Assembly: GCF_004364175.1 (NCBI RefSeq) | Contig: NZ_SNZW01000016.1 | Location: 343,133-407,132, forward strand | Direction of reading: 5' to 3' | DNA from: Maribacter caenipelagi | GTDB lineage: Bacteria > Bacteroidota > Bacteroidia > Flavobacteriales > Flavobacteriaceae | Length of the DNA stretch: 64,000 nucleotides | Shown here: in pieces, positions 1 to 10,000 of the stretch | How positions within the stretch are numbered: position 1 is the first letter of the stretch | Layout of the letters: the number at the start of each line of letters is the position of its first letter | Notes under the pieces: generated by a model | Told to the model about the DNA's origin: nothing | Seen by the model: only the letters and a program-made list of their open reading frames with translations | Database searches by the model: none | Translations under genes and position numbers: made by a program

Positions 1-112
1 GTTTTTTGTTGAAAGGTTAATGATCCTTCAGTCAGTAAGATAGCTAGTTTTAATTGCAGGTGATCTTTAACTTTTTAGCCTGTAATTCTTAAAATTTAAA
101 TGTCTTGGAAAC

Positions 113-1084
113 CTATTCTACTTCGTATGCAATATGGAAGATTGCGTCGCCTTGATTCACGATCGGTGATTCGTTGATGCAAATTATATATCCGGTTTCT
201 TTTGCTTTTATTTTCTTTTCAAAATACCCGAACGGACCAGAAATACTTCCTATTTCTTCTCCTTTTTTTACTGCTTGTCCAATTTTGATTGTAGGGTGAA
301 ACATACCTGAATGTTTTGCTCGAACCCATTTAGAGGCATGAACCAATTTCGGAACTGTTTCTTTTAAGGCATAGTGAGAAAGTTCTTCTTCAAAATTTCG
401 CATGCCTAGATGATGCATCATCCGCAGTGCACCAACAATACCTGTATCGGTTATTTCGCTATCAATATGAAGCGATTTTCCGCCTTCGTATAACAATACT
501 TTTTTGTCAAGTTGATGTAACGTCTCACGAAACGATTTTTCTCTTCCGGCAGATTTAACAATGAATTCTGCACCAAAAACTTTGGCTAACGCCAACCCGT
601 CTACATCATCACTGTCAATTCTAATCTGCGGAGCATTAAAACGGCTGTCACCACCTGTGTGATAATCTATACAGTAATCTATAACCGGAGCAATGTCTTT
701 CACCAAATGATGTGCAAAACGGCTCGCTAAGGATCCTCTTAAGCTTCCGGGAAAAACTCTGTTCAAATCTCGACCGTCAGGAAATTGACGGGTCTGGTTC
801 AAGAACCCGAATATGTTTACTACTGGAATACAAATAACCATACCACATTCTGGACGGTTGAATTTTTTGGAAACAATTTGTCTGACAATTTCTACACCGT
901 TAATTTCATTACCGTGAATACCACCAGTAATCAATAGGGTAGGACCGTCTTTTTTACCACGCTGTACTATTACCGGAACTTCAATTTTGGTTCTGGTATG
1001 TAGTTTCGCGATATCTAAATTCAATTGGGCACCTTTGCCTTTCTGAATGGTTTCACCTAAAACTGTATATTTTTTATTAAACAT
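113..1084 (-). CDS. Succinylglutamate desuccinylase/aspartoacylase (AstE/AspA) family protein
   Basis: This 323-residue protein has the zinc-carboxypeptidase-like fold of the AstE/AspA family, which hydrolyses N-acyl amino acids. The expected metal site is present: H57 and E60 in GGIHGNE, and H142 in DYHTGG. The family segment GRDLNRVFPG (residues 104-113) is also intact. The C-terminal part (about 245-320) looks like the beta-barrel lid with a biotinyl-like GxxVKKGEEIG segment. No signal peptide is seen, so it should be cytoplasmic. It follows the xylan locus on the same strand after a 106-bp gap and may be a separate unit. Related genes often sit beside rimK, but rimK is not in this window. 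The substrate cannot be named; family assignment is secure, specific function is not. Confidence 0.85.
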   Translation of the reverse strand: MFNKKYTVLGETIQKGKGAQLNLDIAKLHTRTKIEVPVIVQRGKKDGPTLLITGGIHGNEINGVEIVRQIVSKKFNRPECGMVICIPVVNIFGFLNQTRQFPDGRDLNRVFPGSLRGSLASRFAHHLVKDIAPVIDYCIDYHTGGDSRFNAPQIRIDSDDVDGLALAKVFGAEFIVKSAGREKSFRETLHQLDKKVLLYEGGKSLHIDSEITDTGIVGALRMMHHLGMRNFEEELSHYALKETVPKLVHASKWVRAKHSGMFHPTIKIGQAVKKGEEIGSISGPFGYFEKKIKAKETGYIICINESPIVNQGDAIFHIAYEVE

Positions 1085-1190
1085 CTCGTATTACCTATAT
1101 TAAGATTTCTACTATAACCTAAAAGGTTGCAGTTTGGTATATTTCAATCGGTAAAATTAGTGTTTAAAATTGCATTTAATTGGTGATTCT

Positions 1191-3149
1191 TTATTCTGTA
1201 GTAAATGGACTTGCAGGTAAGCCTTCTTTATTATATAAGTTTGGATTGTCTGGGTTATCTGCCCAAGCATAGCGTGCGTATTTCGGATTTGGGATATTTT
1301 CGTTCCATATCACCACTTTGTTGTCCTCGATTTTTGCATCTGCCCAAACCCATTTTTTATCTGAGCCAGCAATAGCGAAATGGTGAGGAGCCAAATTATC
1401 TTTAGTAATTAGTGCTGACCCAATATGAGAAAACGATATAATTATCTTGTTTCCTTTGATTGTATGGCTTTTATACAAAGGTCCGGAATAGACTACATCT
1501 TCATTATAAGCTAGTCTAAATGCCGCTAATGCCATACGTTCACCAACATCTTTTTTGTTGTCAGGGTGAATATCGTTCCATTCACCAAGGTCTATATTTA
1601 TTGTCATTGCCGTATTTGGTTGATGTAAACCATGCATTTGTGCGGCTCTAAATTCTGCCCATTTGCTTTCTTCAGGTGTATAGTTAACATCCATAAAGTT
1701 TGGTAACTGTGCGTATATAAACGGAATATTTGGTTGTTGAAATTGCTTACGCCAATCTTTTATCAATGTTTCTTGAAATGCACCATACTTTTCTGGTTCA
1801 CCAGTATTAGATTCACCTTGATACCAGAGCAACCCTTTAAAAGTGAGTTGGGTGTAAGGGGCTATCATCGCATTATACAATGCTGCTGGTTGGTTCTGAG
1901 TATTAATAGGGCTATCGAAAGATGGTATAGGTTTTGGTTCAAATACTTCACCGACCTTGTAGTGCCAAGTTCCTTTTAAATCAACCGTATCATTTCCTGC
2001 AAAAAGGTAATAGGGTTTATCTGGTACAAATCCGCCTTTGTTATTGTAATTGGTGACTTTAATCACAAAGGTGTTTTTTCCTGGTTTCAATACATCTGAA
2101 GCAATGGGATACCTACGCTGTGGATATTGGTAGGTCGTCTCAGCTATTTTTTTGCCGTTGATATATAAGGTGTTGGCATCTATGATTCGTCCTAAAAATA
2201 CTTTTGCTTGTTTACCGACCATTGTTGCCGGAATATCAATTTCTTTTCTGTACCAGACCGTTCCATCTAGGTTTCGAATTCCCTGGTCTTCCCAGTAACC
2301 AGGAATGTTTATGCTTCGCCAATTTTTTGGTATAAAATCGGACTCATACCATTTTACAGGTGCGGCTATGCCTTTGTCTATAGTAGTTTTAGGGTGTTGA
2401 GTTTCAAATTCTTTATTCTTTCGAATTAAGTCATTTAAAAACGTGGTGTCCTTATTTCTATCGATAGTCTTTAAAACATCAGGGAACTCTTTGAATCCTT
2501 CTTCGCTAATCCAAGATTCAATAGGTGTTCCCCCAACGCTGGCATTTATGAGTCCGATAGGTACTTTATTTTTCTCATAAATTTTCTTGGCAAAAAAATA
2601 GGCAACAGCAGAAAATGAACGGACTTCTTCTGAAACCGCTTTATTCCAAGCACCGCCTTCAAAATCTTTTGCCGGGGCATTTAAATTTGTTTGAGTAGGT
2701 ATTTTAAAATGCCGTATTTCATAATAGTTTGCATTCTTTATCTCATCGGCATAGGTAACATCGTGAATATCTAATTGATGCACCATATTAGATTGCCCTG
2801 CACAAAGCCATATATCGCCAATTAATATATTATCTAGAGTAATTTCATTGGATGCCTTTATGACCATTTTATAAGGTCCACCTGCTTTCATTTTAGGGAA
2901 ATCTACTTGCCAATCGCCTTTAGAAGATGCTACCGTAGAACGTGTTTTTCCATTAAATTTCACAGATATCTCTTCACCTTGGTTAGCCCAGCCCCATATT
3001 CTAATCGTATTATTGCGCTGTAATACCATGCTATCGCGAATAATCTGAGGTAGCTTTACCTGTGCCTGACATACTTCTATGGCTGAAACCAGTAGTAGTA
3101 CTAACAATATTGTTTTAGAGATTTTCACAGCTATCTGTTTAGACATCAA
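1191..3149 (-). CDS. Secreted SGNH-family acetylesterase (sialate O-acetylesterase-like), probable acetylxylan esterase
   Basis: This 652-residue SGNH/GDSL-type esterase starts with a signal peptide (hydrophobic residues about 12-28), so it acts outside the cytoplasm. The nucleophile is S120 in GQSNM (block I); WYQGESN lies near residue 440 and the NDIHPD segment with the catalytic Asp/His near residue 527. A beta-sandwich segment (about 275-400, with GYWEDQG, WYRKEI and LYINGKKI motifs typical of glycoside-hydrolase accessory domains) is inserted between the two halves of the catalytic domain. Annotation pipelines call such proteins sialate O-acetylesterases. Here the gene sits 14 bp after a GH43 gene in a xylan locus, so removal of acetyl groups from xylan fragments is the more likely role. 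Family call is firm; substrate is inferred from context. Confidence 0.85.
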   Translation of the reverse strand: MMSKQIAVKISKTILLVLLLVSAIEVCQAQVKLPQIIRDSMVLQRNNTIRIWGWANQGEEISVKFNGKTRSTVASSKGDWQVDFPKMKAGGPYKMVIKASNEITLDNILIGDIWLCAGQSNMVHQLDIHDVTYADEIKNANYYEIRHFKIPTQTNLNAPAKDFEGGAWNKAVSEEVRSFSAVAYFFAKKIYEKNKVPIGLINASVGGTPIESWISEEGFKEFPDVLKTIDRNKDTTFLNDLIRKNKEFETQHPKTTIDKGIAAPVKWYESDFIPKNWRSINIPGYWEDQGIRNLDGTVWYRKEIDIPATMVGKQAKVFLGRIIDANTLYINGKKIAETTYQYPQRRYPIASDVLKPGKNTFVIKVTNYNNKGGFVPDKPYYLFAGNDTVDLKGTWHYKVGEVFEPKPIPSFDSPINTQNQPAALYNAMIAPYTQLTFKGLLWYQGESNTGEPEKYGAFQETLIKDWRKQFQQPNIPFIYAQLPNFMDVNYTPEESKWAEFRAAQMHGLHQPNTAMTINIDLGEWNDIHPDNKKDVGERMALAAFRLAYNEDVVYSGPLYKSHTIKGNKIIISFSHIGSALITKDNLAPHHFAIAGSDKKWVWADAKIEDNKVVIWNENIPNPKYARYAWADNPDNPNLYNKEGLPASPFTTE

Positions 3150-3163
3150 ATTACTAGAGATGG

Positions 3164-4183
3164 TTATTCTTTGTACGGAGAAAGTGTTTTTATGTGACCA
3201 TCTGCCAAGTGTTCTATTTCTGCCATTTTTACAGAGCGTAGGTGTGTTACACCTTTAGATAAGCTACTGTCGTGATAGAACAAATAGAATTTACCTTCTA
3301 CCTGACAGATAGAATGGTGGGATGTCCAACCCACTACAGGTTCTAATATTCTACCACCATAGGTAAATGGTCCGTAGGGGTTATCTCCAATGGCGTAGCA
3401 TATAAAATGGGTGTCTCCCGTTGAATACGAGAAGTAGTATTTTCCGTTGTATTTATGCATCCAAGAAGCTTCAAAGAATCTGCGGTCATTATCGCCTTCT
3501 AGCAATAATTCTCCGTTTTTATCTAAAATTTGAATTTCTTTTGGAATCTCTGAAAACTCTAAAAGGTCATCGGTCATTTTTGCTACTATGGGTAGTAGTG
3601 CGACTTCTTCTGGTTTTGGAAGCTCATTGTTGGCACCATATTCATTTTTACGGTATTTCTGTAGCTGACCGCCCCAAATACCACCAAAATACATGTAAAA
3701 GCTTCCGTCTTCATCTTCAAAAACAGCTGGATCAATAGAGTAACTTCCTTTTATAGCCTCTGGTTCTGGTATAAAAGGACCGGTAGGACTATCAGAAACA
3801 GCAACGCCTATTTGAAAAATACCATCGGCCTTTTTCGCTGGAAAATACAAATAGTACTTGCCGTTTTTATGGGCCGCATCTGGTGCCCACATCTGCTTCT
3901 CTGCCCATTCAACATCTTTGACGTGAAGTGCAACCCCGTGGTCAGTGGTTGTTGAATCTACATCATCCATTGAAAGTACATGATAATCTTCCATGGCAAA
4001 GTGACTACCTAAATCATCGAACGGAATATCGGACTCTATATCGTGCGACGGGTAGATGTAGATTTTTCCATTAAAATAATGGGCAGATGGATCTGCGGTG
4101 TATATATGATTTACTAAAGGCTTTGAAATAGCCTTTTCGTTTAACTCATCAAAATCTATATGTTCAATACTATCTTCTGGCAT
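3164..4183 (-). CDS. GH43 family beta-xylosidase/alpha-L-arabinofuranosidase, cytoplasmic
   Basis: This 339-residue protein is a five-bladed beta-propeller glycoside hydrolase of family 43. The three acidic residues of the family can be placed: D31 in TADPSAH (general base), D151 in SIDPAVF (pKa modulator/orientation) and E238 in FFEASW (general acid). No signal peptide is present, so it should act in the cytoplasm on oligosaccharides brought in by the adjacent GPH symporter, from which it is separated by only 2 bp. It would release xylose and/or arabinose from short xylo-oligosaccharides. GH43 contains xylosidases, arabinofuranosidases and endo-enzymes; exact specificity cannot be read from sequence, but context favours exo-acting xylosidase or arabinofuranosidase. 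Confidence 0.88.
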   Translation of the reverse strand: MPEDSIEHIDFDELNEKAISKPLVNHIYTADPSAHYFNGKIYIYPSHDIESDIPFDDLGSHFAMEDYHVLSMDDVDSTTTDHGVALHVKDVEWAEKQMWAPDAAHKNGKYYLYFPAKKADGIFQIGVAVSDSPTGPFIPEPEAIKGSYSIDPAVFEDEDGSFYMYFGGIWGGQLQKYRKNEYGANNELPKPEEVALLPIVAKMTDDLLEFSEIPKEIQILDKNGELLLEGDNDRRFFEASWMHKYNGKYYFSYSTGDTHFICYAIGDNPYGPFTYGGRILEPVVGWTSHHSICQVEGKFYLFYHDSSLSKGVTHLRSVKMAEIEHLADGHIKTLSPYKE

Positions 4184-4185
4184 GC

Positions 4186-5637
4186 TTATACTTTTCTTCT
4201 TGTTATTAAATCTTGTTCTATCTGGTTCTCCATTTTTTTATTTATTTCATAAAAAAACAATAATCCTATGGCTGCAAAGAAGGCTAATGCTGGGTATACG
4301 CTTACCAACATTTTGGTGCCCTCAACAGCGTTATCTGGTTGAATAATAGCTTCTGTAGTTGCGAATTTTTTTGGTATGTAATCATATAATCCTAAAATCC
4401 AAGTAACCAATGAACTACCAATGGTGAGTCCTAATTTTAAGCCTATCATCATGGCAGAAAATATAATGGCCGTTGCTCGTCTATTATTTTTCCACTCAGA
4501 AAAATCGGCAACATCGGCAATCATAGCCCATAATAAGGGTATGGTAATACCATAGAAAAACCCGTGTAATATTTGAGATAGAAACATCAGTTCTACAGAT
4601 GTTGGTGCAAAAAAGTAAAACACAGCGATGAACAATGTCGATACAAATAATGCTGAGCCAAATACATCACGTTTTCCATATTTATCTGCGAGTCCTTTAG
4701 ATAAAGATATGCCTACGATCATAAAAATGATTCCGCCAGCATTAAAAAGTCCGAAACCAGCAGAGATAGGGTTGTCTCCAAAGAAATCTACACCTATGCT
4801 TTTCAATCCGTTTAAAATTGGACCTATAAAATCAGCTAAACTATTGGCATCTACATAATTTTCAAAATAGTATACATACGAACCACCCTTCATAGCCAAC
4901 GTAATAAAAACCAAAGTGGTCAAAAGCAACATGATTATCCATGGTCTGTTTTTAACCAAATCGCCCAAATCTTCTTTGAAGCTAGATTTTTGTTCAATGG
5001 TAGGTATGACCCTCTCTTTGGTAGTAAAAAAGGTAATTAGTAACATTATCGTACCTATAATGGCTAAATAGGTCATGACAACTTCAATACCCATTGCCTT
5101 GTCTCCGTCACCTGCATATTCTATAATAGGCAACATGAAAACCTGAACAAAGAACTGCGCGAACATTACCGCTACAAAACGATATGATGAAATACTGTTT
5201 CGCTCTTTCATACTGCCCGTAATTACTCCGCTTAAAGCAGCGTAAGGCAGATTGTTCGCAGCATATAACAGTAATAATAGGGTATAGGTGATAGCGGCAT
5301 AAACGACTTTACCGGAATAATCAAAATTAGGAGTACTAAAAGCTAGTAATGCTACTATACCCAGCGGAACAGAGGTAAACAAGATCCAAGGTCTGAATTT
5401 TCCCCATTTACTACGGGTTCTATCTGCCAATGCACCTATTATTGGGTTGAAGGCGAATGCGGCTATCATACCAACTATGAAAATGATTAAAGAGGCATCG
5501 TTGGTTTCTAGACCGTAAATATCGGTGTAGAAGTATGCTAAATAGGTAACTAAAGTTTGAAAAACCAAGTTTGCGGATAGATCTCCTAAAGAATATCCTA
5601 TTTTCTCTTTTAAAGATATTTTAAAATCGTTGCTCAT
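4186..5637 (-). CDS. GPH (glycoside-pentoside-hexuronide):cation symporter, probable xylo-oligosaccharide importer
   Basis: This 483-residue membrane protein belongs to the GPH branch of the major facilitator superfamily. The N-terminus carries the family's EKIGYSLGDLSANL start and the GALADRTRSKWGKFRPW loop after the second membrane segment, and about twelve hydrophobic segments run to residue 465. Members such as MelB and XynP import sugars or oligosaccharides with Na+ or H+. It lies between the GH10 xylanase (23 bp away) and the GH43 enzyme (2 bp away), so it should carry xylo-oligosaccharides across the inner membrane. The coupling ion and chain length are not determined by the sequence. 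Confidence 0.88.
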   Translation of the reverse strand: MSNDFKISLKEKIGYSLGDLSANLVFQTLVTYLAYFYTDIYGLETNDASLIIFIVGMIAAFAFNPIIGALADRTRSKWGKFRPWILFTSVPLGIVALLAFSTPNFDYSGKVVYAAITYTLLLLLYAANNLPYAALSGVITGSMKERNSISSYRFVAVMFAQFFVQVFMLPIIEYAGDGDKAMGIEVVMTYLAIIGTIMLLITFFTTKERVIPTIEQKSSFKEDLGDLVKNRPWIIMLLLTTLVFITLAMKGGSYVYYFENYVDANSLADFIGPILNGLKSIGVDFFGDNPISAGFGLFNAGGIIFMIVGISLSKGLADKYGKRDVFGSALFVSTLFIAVFYFFAPTSVELMFLSQILHGFFYGITIPLLWAMIADVADFSEWKNNRRATAIIFSAMMIGLKLGLTIGSSLVTWILGLYDYIPKKFATTEAIIQPDNAVEGTKMLVSVYPALAFFAAIGLLFFYEINKKMENQIEQDLITRRKV

Positions 5638-5660
5638 GTAAGTTAGATTTGGTTAATTAA

Positions 5661-6815
5661 TTATAATGTACTGTCATTGGCAACTTCCAATACGCTGTAA
5701 TAAGCTGCTTTTGGTTGATAATTTCTGTCAAATAGAAGAGGGTAGTTGGTTCTGTTTCTAATAGGCCAGTTGTTTAACCATGAACTGTTATCGTTAACAC
5801 CCCAAAAGGTAACCCTGCTAATTTTATCGCTATGTTTTTTAAATAGCTTGAAAATATCTTTGTATCTATTGGCAAGTTGGGTAGCTACAGAATCGGGCAT
5901 TTCTTTGGGATAAGGATTCATGTATTCACTTCCCTCAAAGTTTTGACTGACCTCGGCGCCTACTAGGTCCCAAGGGTTTGGTAAAACCGTTATATCTAAT
6001 TCAGTAATCATTACTTGAACACCTAAAGCAGAATACTCTAAAATACTTGTCTCTATTTCTTCTAGAGTAGGGTCAACCAAATTCCAATGTCCTTGCATAC
6101 CGATAGCATCAACTCTAGCGCCTTCCTTTTGCAGTTTCTTCACCAATGCTATAGCACCTGCTCTTTTTTCGCTATTCGTCATATTATAATCATTATAGTA
6201 GAGCTCTGCATTGGGGTCGGACTCCTGTGCCCACTTAAAAGAATTGACCAAATACTGCGGACCCAATTTTTCTAAAAATAATGAGTTTCGTAACGTACCA
6301 TCCTCATTTAATGCTTCATTGACTACATCCCATCCGTGTATTTTACCTGCATATCTAGAAGCAATGGTCTGTACGTGATTTTTTAAACTAGTATTAAGCT
6401 CTTCCTTGGATTCTATTTCTTCTACCCAACTCGACAACTGACTGTGCCAAACCAAATTGTGGCCAATAAAGGCGATATTGTTATTTTTGCTGAAATCAAC
6501 ATAGCTATCTGAAGTTTTAAATTCAAATACACCTTGTTCTGGTTCCATATGCTCCCACTTCATGGAATTCTCAGGTGTTATGGTATTATATTCTCTTTTT
6601 ACAAGTTGAGCACCAATACTGTCACTTTCAAAAATAAGATAATCATTTACTGCAACTCCAATCAAAAATTCATTTTTAAACACATCTTTCATTGTAGCAG
6701 GTTCACTGTGTTCTGTTGATACTTGTTTTTCACTACATGCTACCATCAAGAATAATGCGGTTGTGTAAATTAAACTAAACTTGAATTTTGGGTAAATAGA
6801 TAAGCTGTTTTTCAT
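5661..6815 (-). CDS. GH10 endo-1,4-beta-xylanase, lipoprotein
   Basis: This 384-residue protein hydrolyses internal beta-1,4 bonds of xylan. The GH10 (beta/alpha)8 barrel spans about residues 45-378. The acid/base is E167 in WDVVNEAL and the nucleophile is E272 in ITELDI; the substrate-binding motifs GHNLVWH (118-124) and WGVND (338-342) are also intact. A signal sequence ends in a lipobox with Cys27 (LMVAC), so the enzyme is membrane-anchored, perhaps at the cell surface. A 210-bp gap separates it from the regulator upstream, leaving room for its own promoter, though I see no clear TAnnTTTG element there. It is compact: a single catalytic domain without a carbohydrate-binding module. Function is certain at family level. 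Confidence 0.95.
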   Translation of the reverse strand: MKNSLSIYPKFKFSLIYTTALFLMVACSEKQVSTEHSEPATMKDVFKNEFLIGVAVNDYLIFESDSIGAQLVKREYNTITPENSMKWEHMEPEQGVFEFKTSDSYVDFSKNNNIAFIGHNLVWHSQLSSWVEEIESKEELNTSLKNHVQTIASRYAGKIHGWDVVNEALNEDGTLRNSLFLEKLGPQYLVNSFKWAQESDPNAELYYNDYNMTNSEKRAGAIALVKKLQKEGARVDAIGMQGHWNLVDPTLEEIETSILEYSALGVQVMITELDITVLPNPWDLVGAEVSQNFEGSEYMNPYPKEMPDSVATQLANRYKDIFKLFKKHSDKISRVTFWGVNDNSSWLNNWPIRNRTNYPLLFDRNYQPKAAYYSVLEVANDSTL

Positions 6816-7025
6816 ATGATCGGTCTATAGTTTTTATTTAGTAGAGTGGGTGTTAAAATTACAATCTACCTCTATGTTGAATTAGCAGATTTGACGCATT
6901 CGTTGAAAATTTTGTTGCATTTTAGAAGAATAAAACGTCTAAAAATGACAATCTGCTATTTTGGTAGCTGTTATATTGAAGAATTGAAAACTTATGACCT
7001 AATATAAGAACTGTTTTGTAGTTCT

Positions 7026-10000
7026 TTAATTTGTGGTTTTAATTTCAGTCGGAAGGATGCCAAACTCGTTCTTAAAGCATTTGCTAAAATAAGATGCAGA
7101 AGAAAAACCAACCTTAAAACCAACTTCACTAATAGATTCGCTACCACTTTCTATCATCTGTTTTGCTTTTTTTAAGCGTATTTTTCTAATGAGTTCATTT
7201 GCGGTCATACCTGTTATCGCTTTAATTTTACGATATAGTTGACTTCTACTTAAAGACATGTCGTCTGCTAAATGTTCTACTTTTAAATCTGGTTCGCCTA
7301 AATTTTCGTTTACATAATCTAAAACCCTTTGCATGAAGGTCTTATCTAGACTTGTGGTATTATCTAATAGGGTGATTTTGTTTTTATCATTTATATTTTT
7401 TTCTATAAACTGTTGACGACTCTTAATAAGACGGTTAATGTATGACTTTAGTAATTTCATCTCAAAAGGTTTGTTGAGGTAGGCGTCTGCGCCTGAGTCA
7501 ATACCCTTAATTTTGTCACTGCTCATAGCTTTTGCGGTAAGCATTAAAACTGGAATATGGCTGGTCTTTAGGTCTTCTTTAATTTGTTTACAGAATTCAA
7601 ATCCGTCCATCTCTGGCATGATTACATCGGTAATAATTATATCTGGAATTCCCTTCAATGCTATTTGTAATCCTATTTTACCGTTCTCAGCTTCTACTAC
7701 GGTGTAATCAACTCTCAGTTTATTCTTTAGATAATTTCTTAGTTCAGTGTTATCCTCTACAATGAGTATGGTCTTTTTGTTTTTAGTTTCTAAGTTTAAA
7801 AGTTGATTTTTAGATTCTTCATCTTCAATGGGTTCTTCTGTAATATCCTTATTTTCTTTTCCCGTTGGGATTGATAGTTCTGATGATTCTAAATGCTCTT
7901 TTCCTAATGGAAATAACAATGTGAATTTTGTGCCTTCACCTATTTCACTTTTGACTTCTACGATGCCTTTATGTAATTGAACAAAACTCTGAACCAATTC
8001 TAGACCTATGCCTGTACCAGAACTACCAAAATACTGTTGGGTCTTATCGGATGCCTGATAGAACCTTTCAAAAATATGTTCGATATCCTCTTTATTAATG
8101 CCAGACCCTGTGTCTTCTATACAAATTTCTAATGCATGATATGGAGTTGCATCATCTATTAGTGGAAAAATAATTTTACTGTTATGGGCATAAACACCTA
8201 AAGTGATAACTCCGTTCTCTGGTGTAGCCTTAAAAGAATTGGATAGCAAGTTGAAAATGACCTTCTCCAATAACCCTGGATCTCCCCAGAATTCTATTTC
8301 ATTGTTGTCATCTGTTTCTATGTTAAGTAGAATGTTTTTCTCAAAAGCTTCTTCTTCAAAGTGTTCGGTAATTTCTTTCACGAATTTATGAGCATTTATT
8401 CGTGAAGTATTTAAGGTCATCTTATGTAAATGGAGTTTTCTGAAATCCATTAATTCATCGATCAAGTTTTTAAGTCGATTTGCATTTCGGAATATAATTC
8501 TATGTTTTTCTTTTAGCCCTTTATTTAATTTATAATTATTGGTGTCCATGATATCCATAATGGGATTCATAATCAACGTTAAAGGTGTTCTGAACTCGTG
8601 AGATATATTAGTAAAAAATTGAATTTTCTTTTCGTTTAACATCTCTTCTTGTTGACGTTGAGATCTTTCAAATTGAATGGTTCTACGTTCTTCTCTTTGT
8701 TTATTCAAGAACCAGTTGATTAAAAAGATAAAAGTTATGAATGCTATTATATAACCAAATATAGCCCATGTGGTAGCCCACCATGGTGCTAGTATGGTAA
8801 TAGGCAAAGCAAGAGGTTTTTCCGTCCAAACACCATCATTGTTAGATGCTTTTACATGAAAGGTATAATTACCTGGAGATAGATTGGTATAAGTTGCAGA
8901 TCTTGAGTTTCCCACATAATTCCAGTCATTTTCAAACCCTTCTAGGTAGTAGGCATATTGGTTATTGTTAGCTCTGGTAAAATTTACCGCAGCATACTCT
9001 AGTGTAAATACAAATTGTTTAGGTTTTAAGGTCAGATGGTCGACTTCTGAAATATTTTTTTGAATAGGCACCCCTTTTTCTGAAGGGATTACTGATTTGT
9101 TAAATAGTTTTAAATCAGTAAAATAAACTAATGGTTTGTTTGTGTTTCGTAAAATATTATTAGGATTGAAATAATTAATCCCTTCATAATTACCGAAGTA
9201 AAGAATGCCATTTTTACCCTTAGTGACAGCATTGTAGTTAAAGTTATTGGCTAGTAATCCATCTTCTTTGTTATAGTTTAAAAATTTCTTGGTTCGGCTA
9301 TCGAGCATAGAAAGTCCTGTTTCACCACTAACCCAAATATTCTTATTATCATCTTCTATAACAGATGAGATATTATCTATTAATAAACCATCATCAGAAT
9401 TAAACCAGTTTATTGTATTTTCTGCGATATTGATTTTGCCTAATCCCATTCCGTAAGTGCCTAACCAAATATTGTTGACACTATCTTCATATAAAGATCT
9501 GGCATCGATGGTACCCTGAATATTTGAGTCTTCAGAAATAATATTGGTGAATACTACAGTTTTGTGTTCATCATTTGAAAAACTTACTCTTAATATACCG
9601 TCGGGTCCACCAATCCATATTTGATCTTGGTGATCTACTAATAGCGTTCTAATATGCCCTTCTTTTCCTAAAAGTTTAGTAAAAGTATCACTAGAGTGGT
9701 GGTGAAATTCTCTTGTTTTAGGATTGTACGAATGTAAACCGCCATAGTACGTGCCGATCCAAATAGTACCCTTAGAATCTTCAGAAAAGGTAGTAATGCT
9801 GTTAGAGGTAAGAGTTCGGTTGGTCGTTTCTATTGAAAAGTTTTTAAACGATTTATCCCCTTTGGGCAAATAAAATATACCGGAACTCCAGGTGCCTACC
9901 CATAAGTTTTCTTTTTTGTCTAAATGGATGGTTTGAACATCTAAGTTTTTTAGTTCTTCAGAATTAGTAGTGACGATATCGGAGATATGTATGAATTCTT

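Noticed and set aside
1-112. Possible gene end at the left edge
   Set aside because: All frames are interrupted by stops within 45 bp or lack coding character; nothing can be supported.
1085-1190. AACCT/AGGTT hairpin after the acetylesterase
   Set aside because: Five-bp stem with no T-run; likely chance.
1734-1979. Plus-strand ORF inside the acetylesterase
   Set aside because: No family signature and fully covered by a well-supported gene; the same applies to the other antisense ORFs inside called genes.
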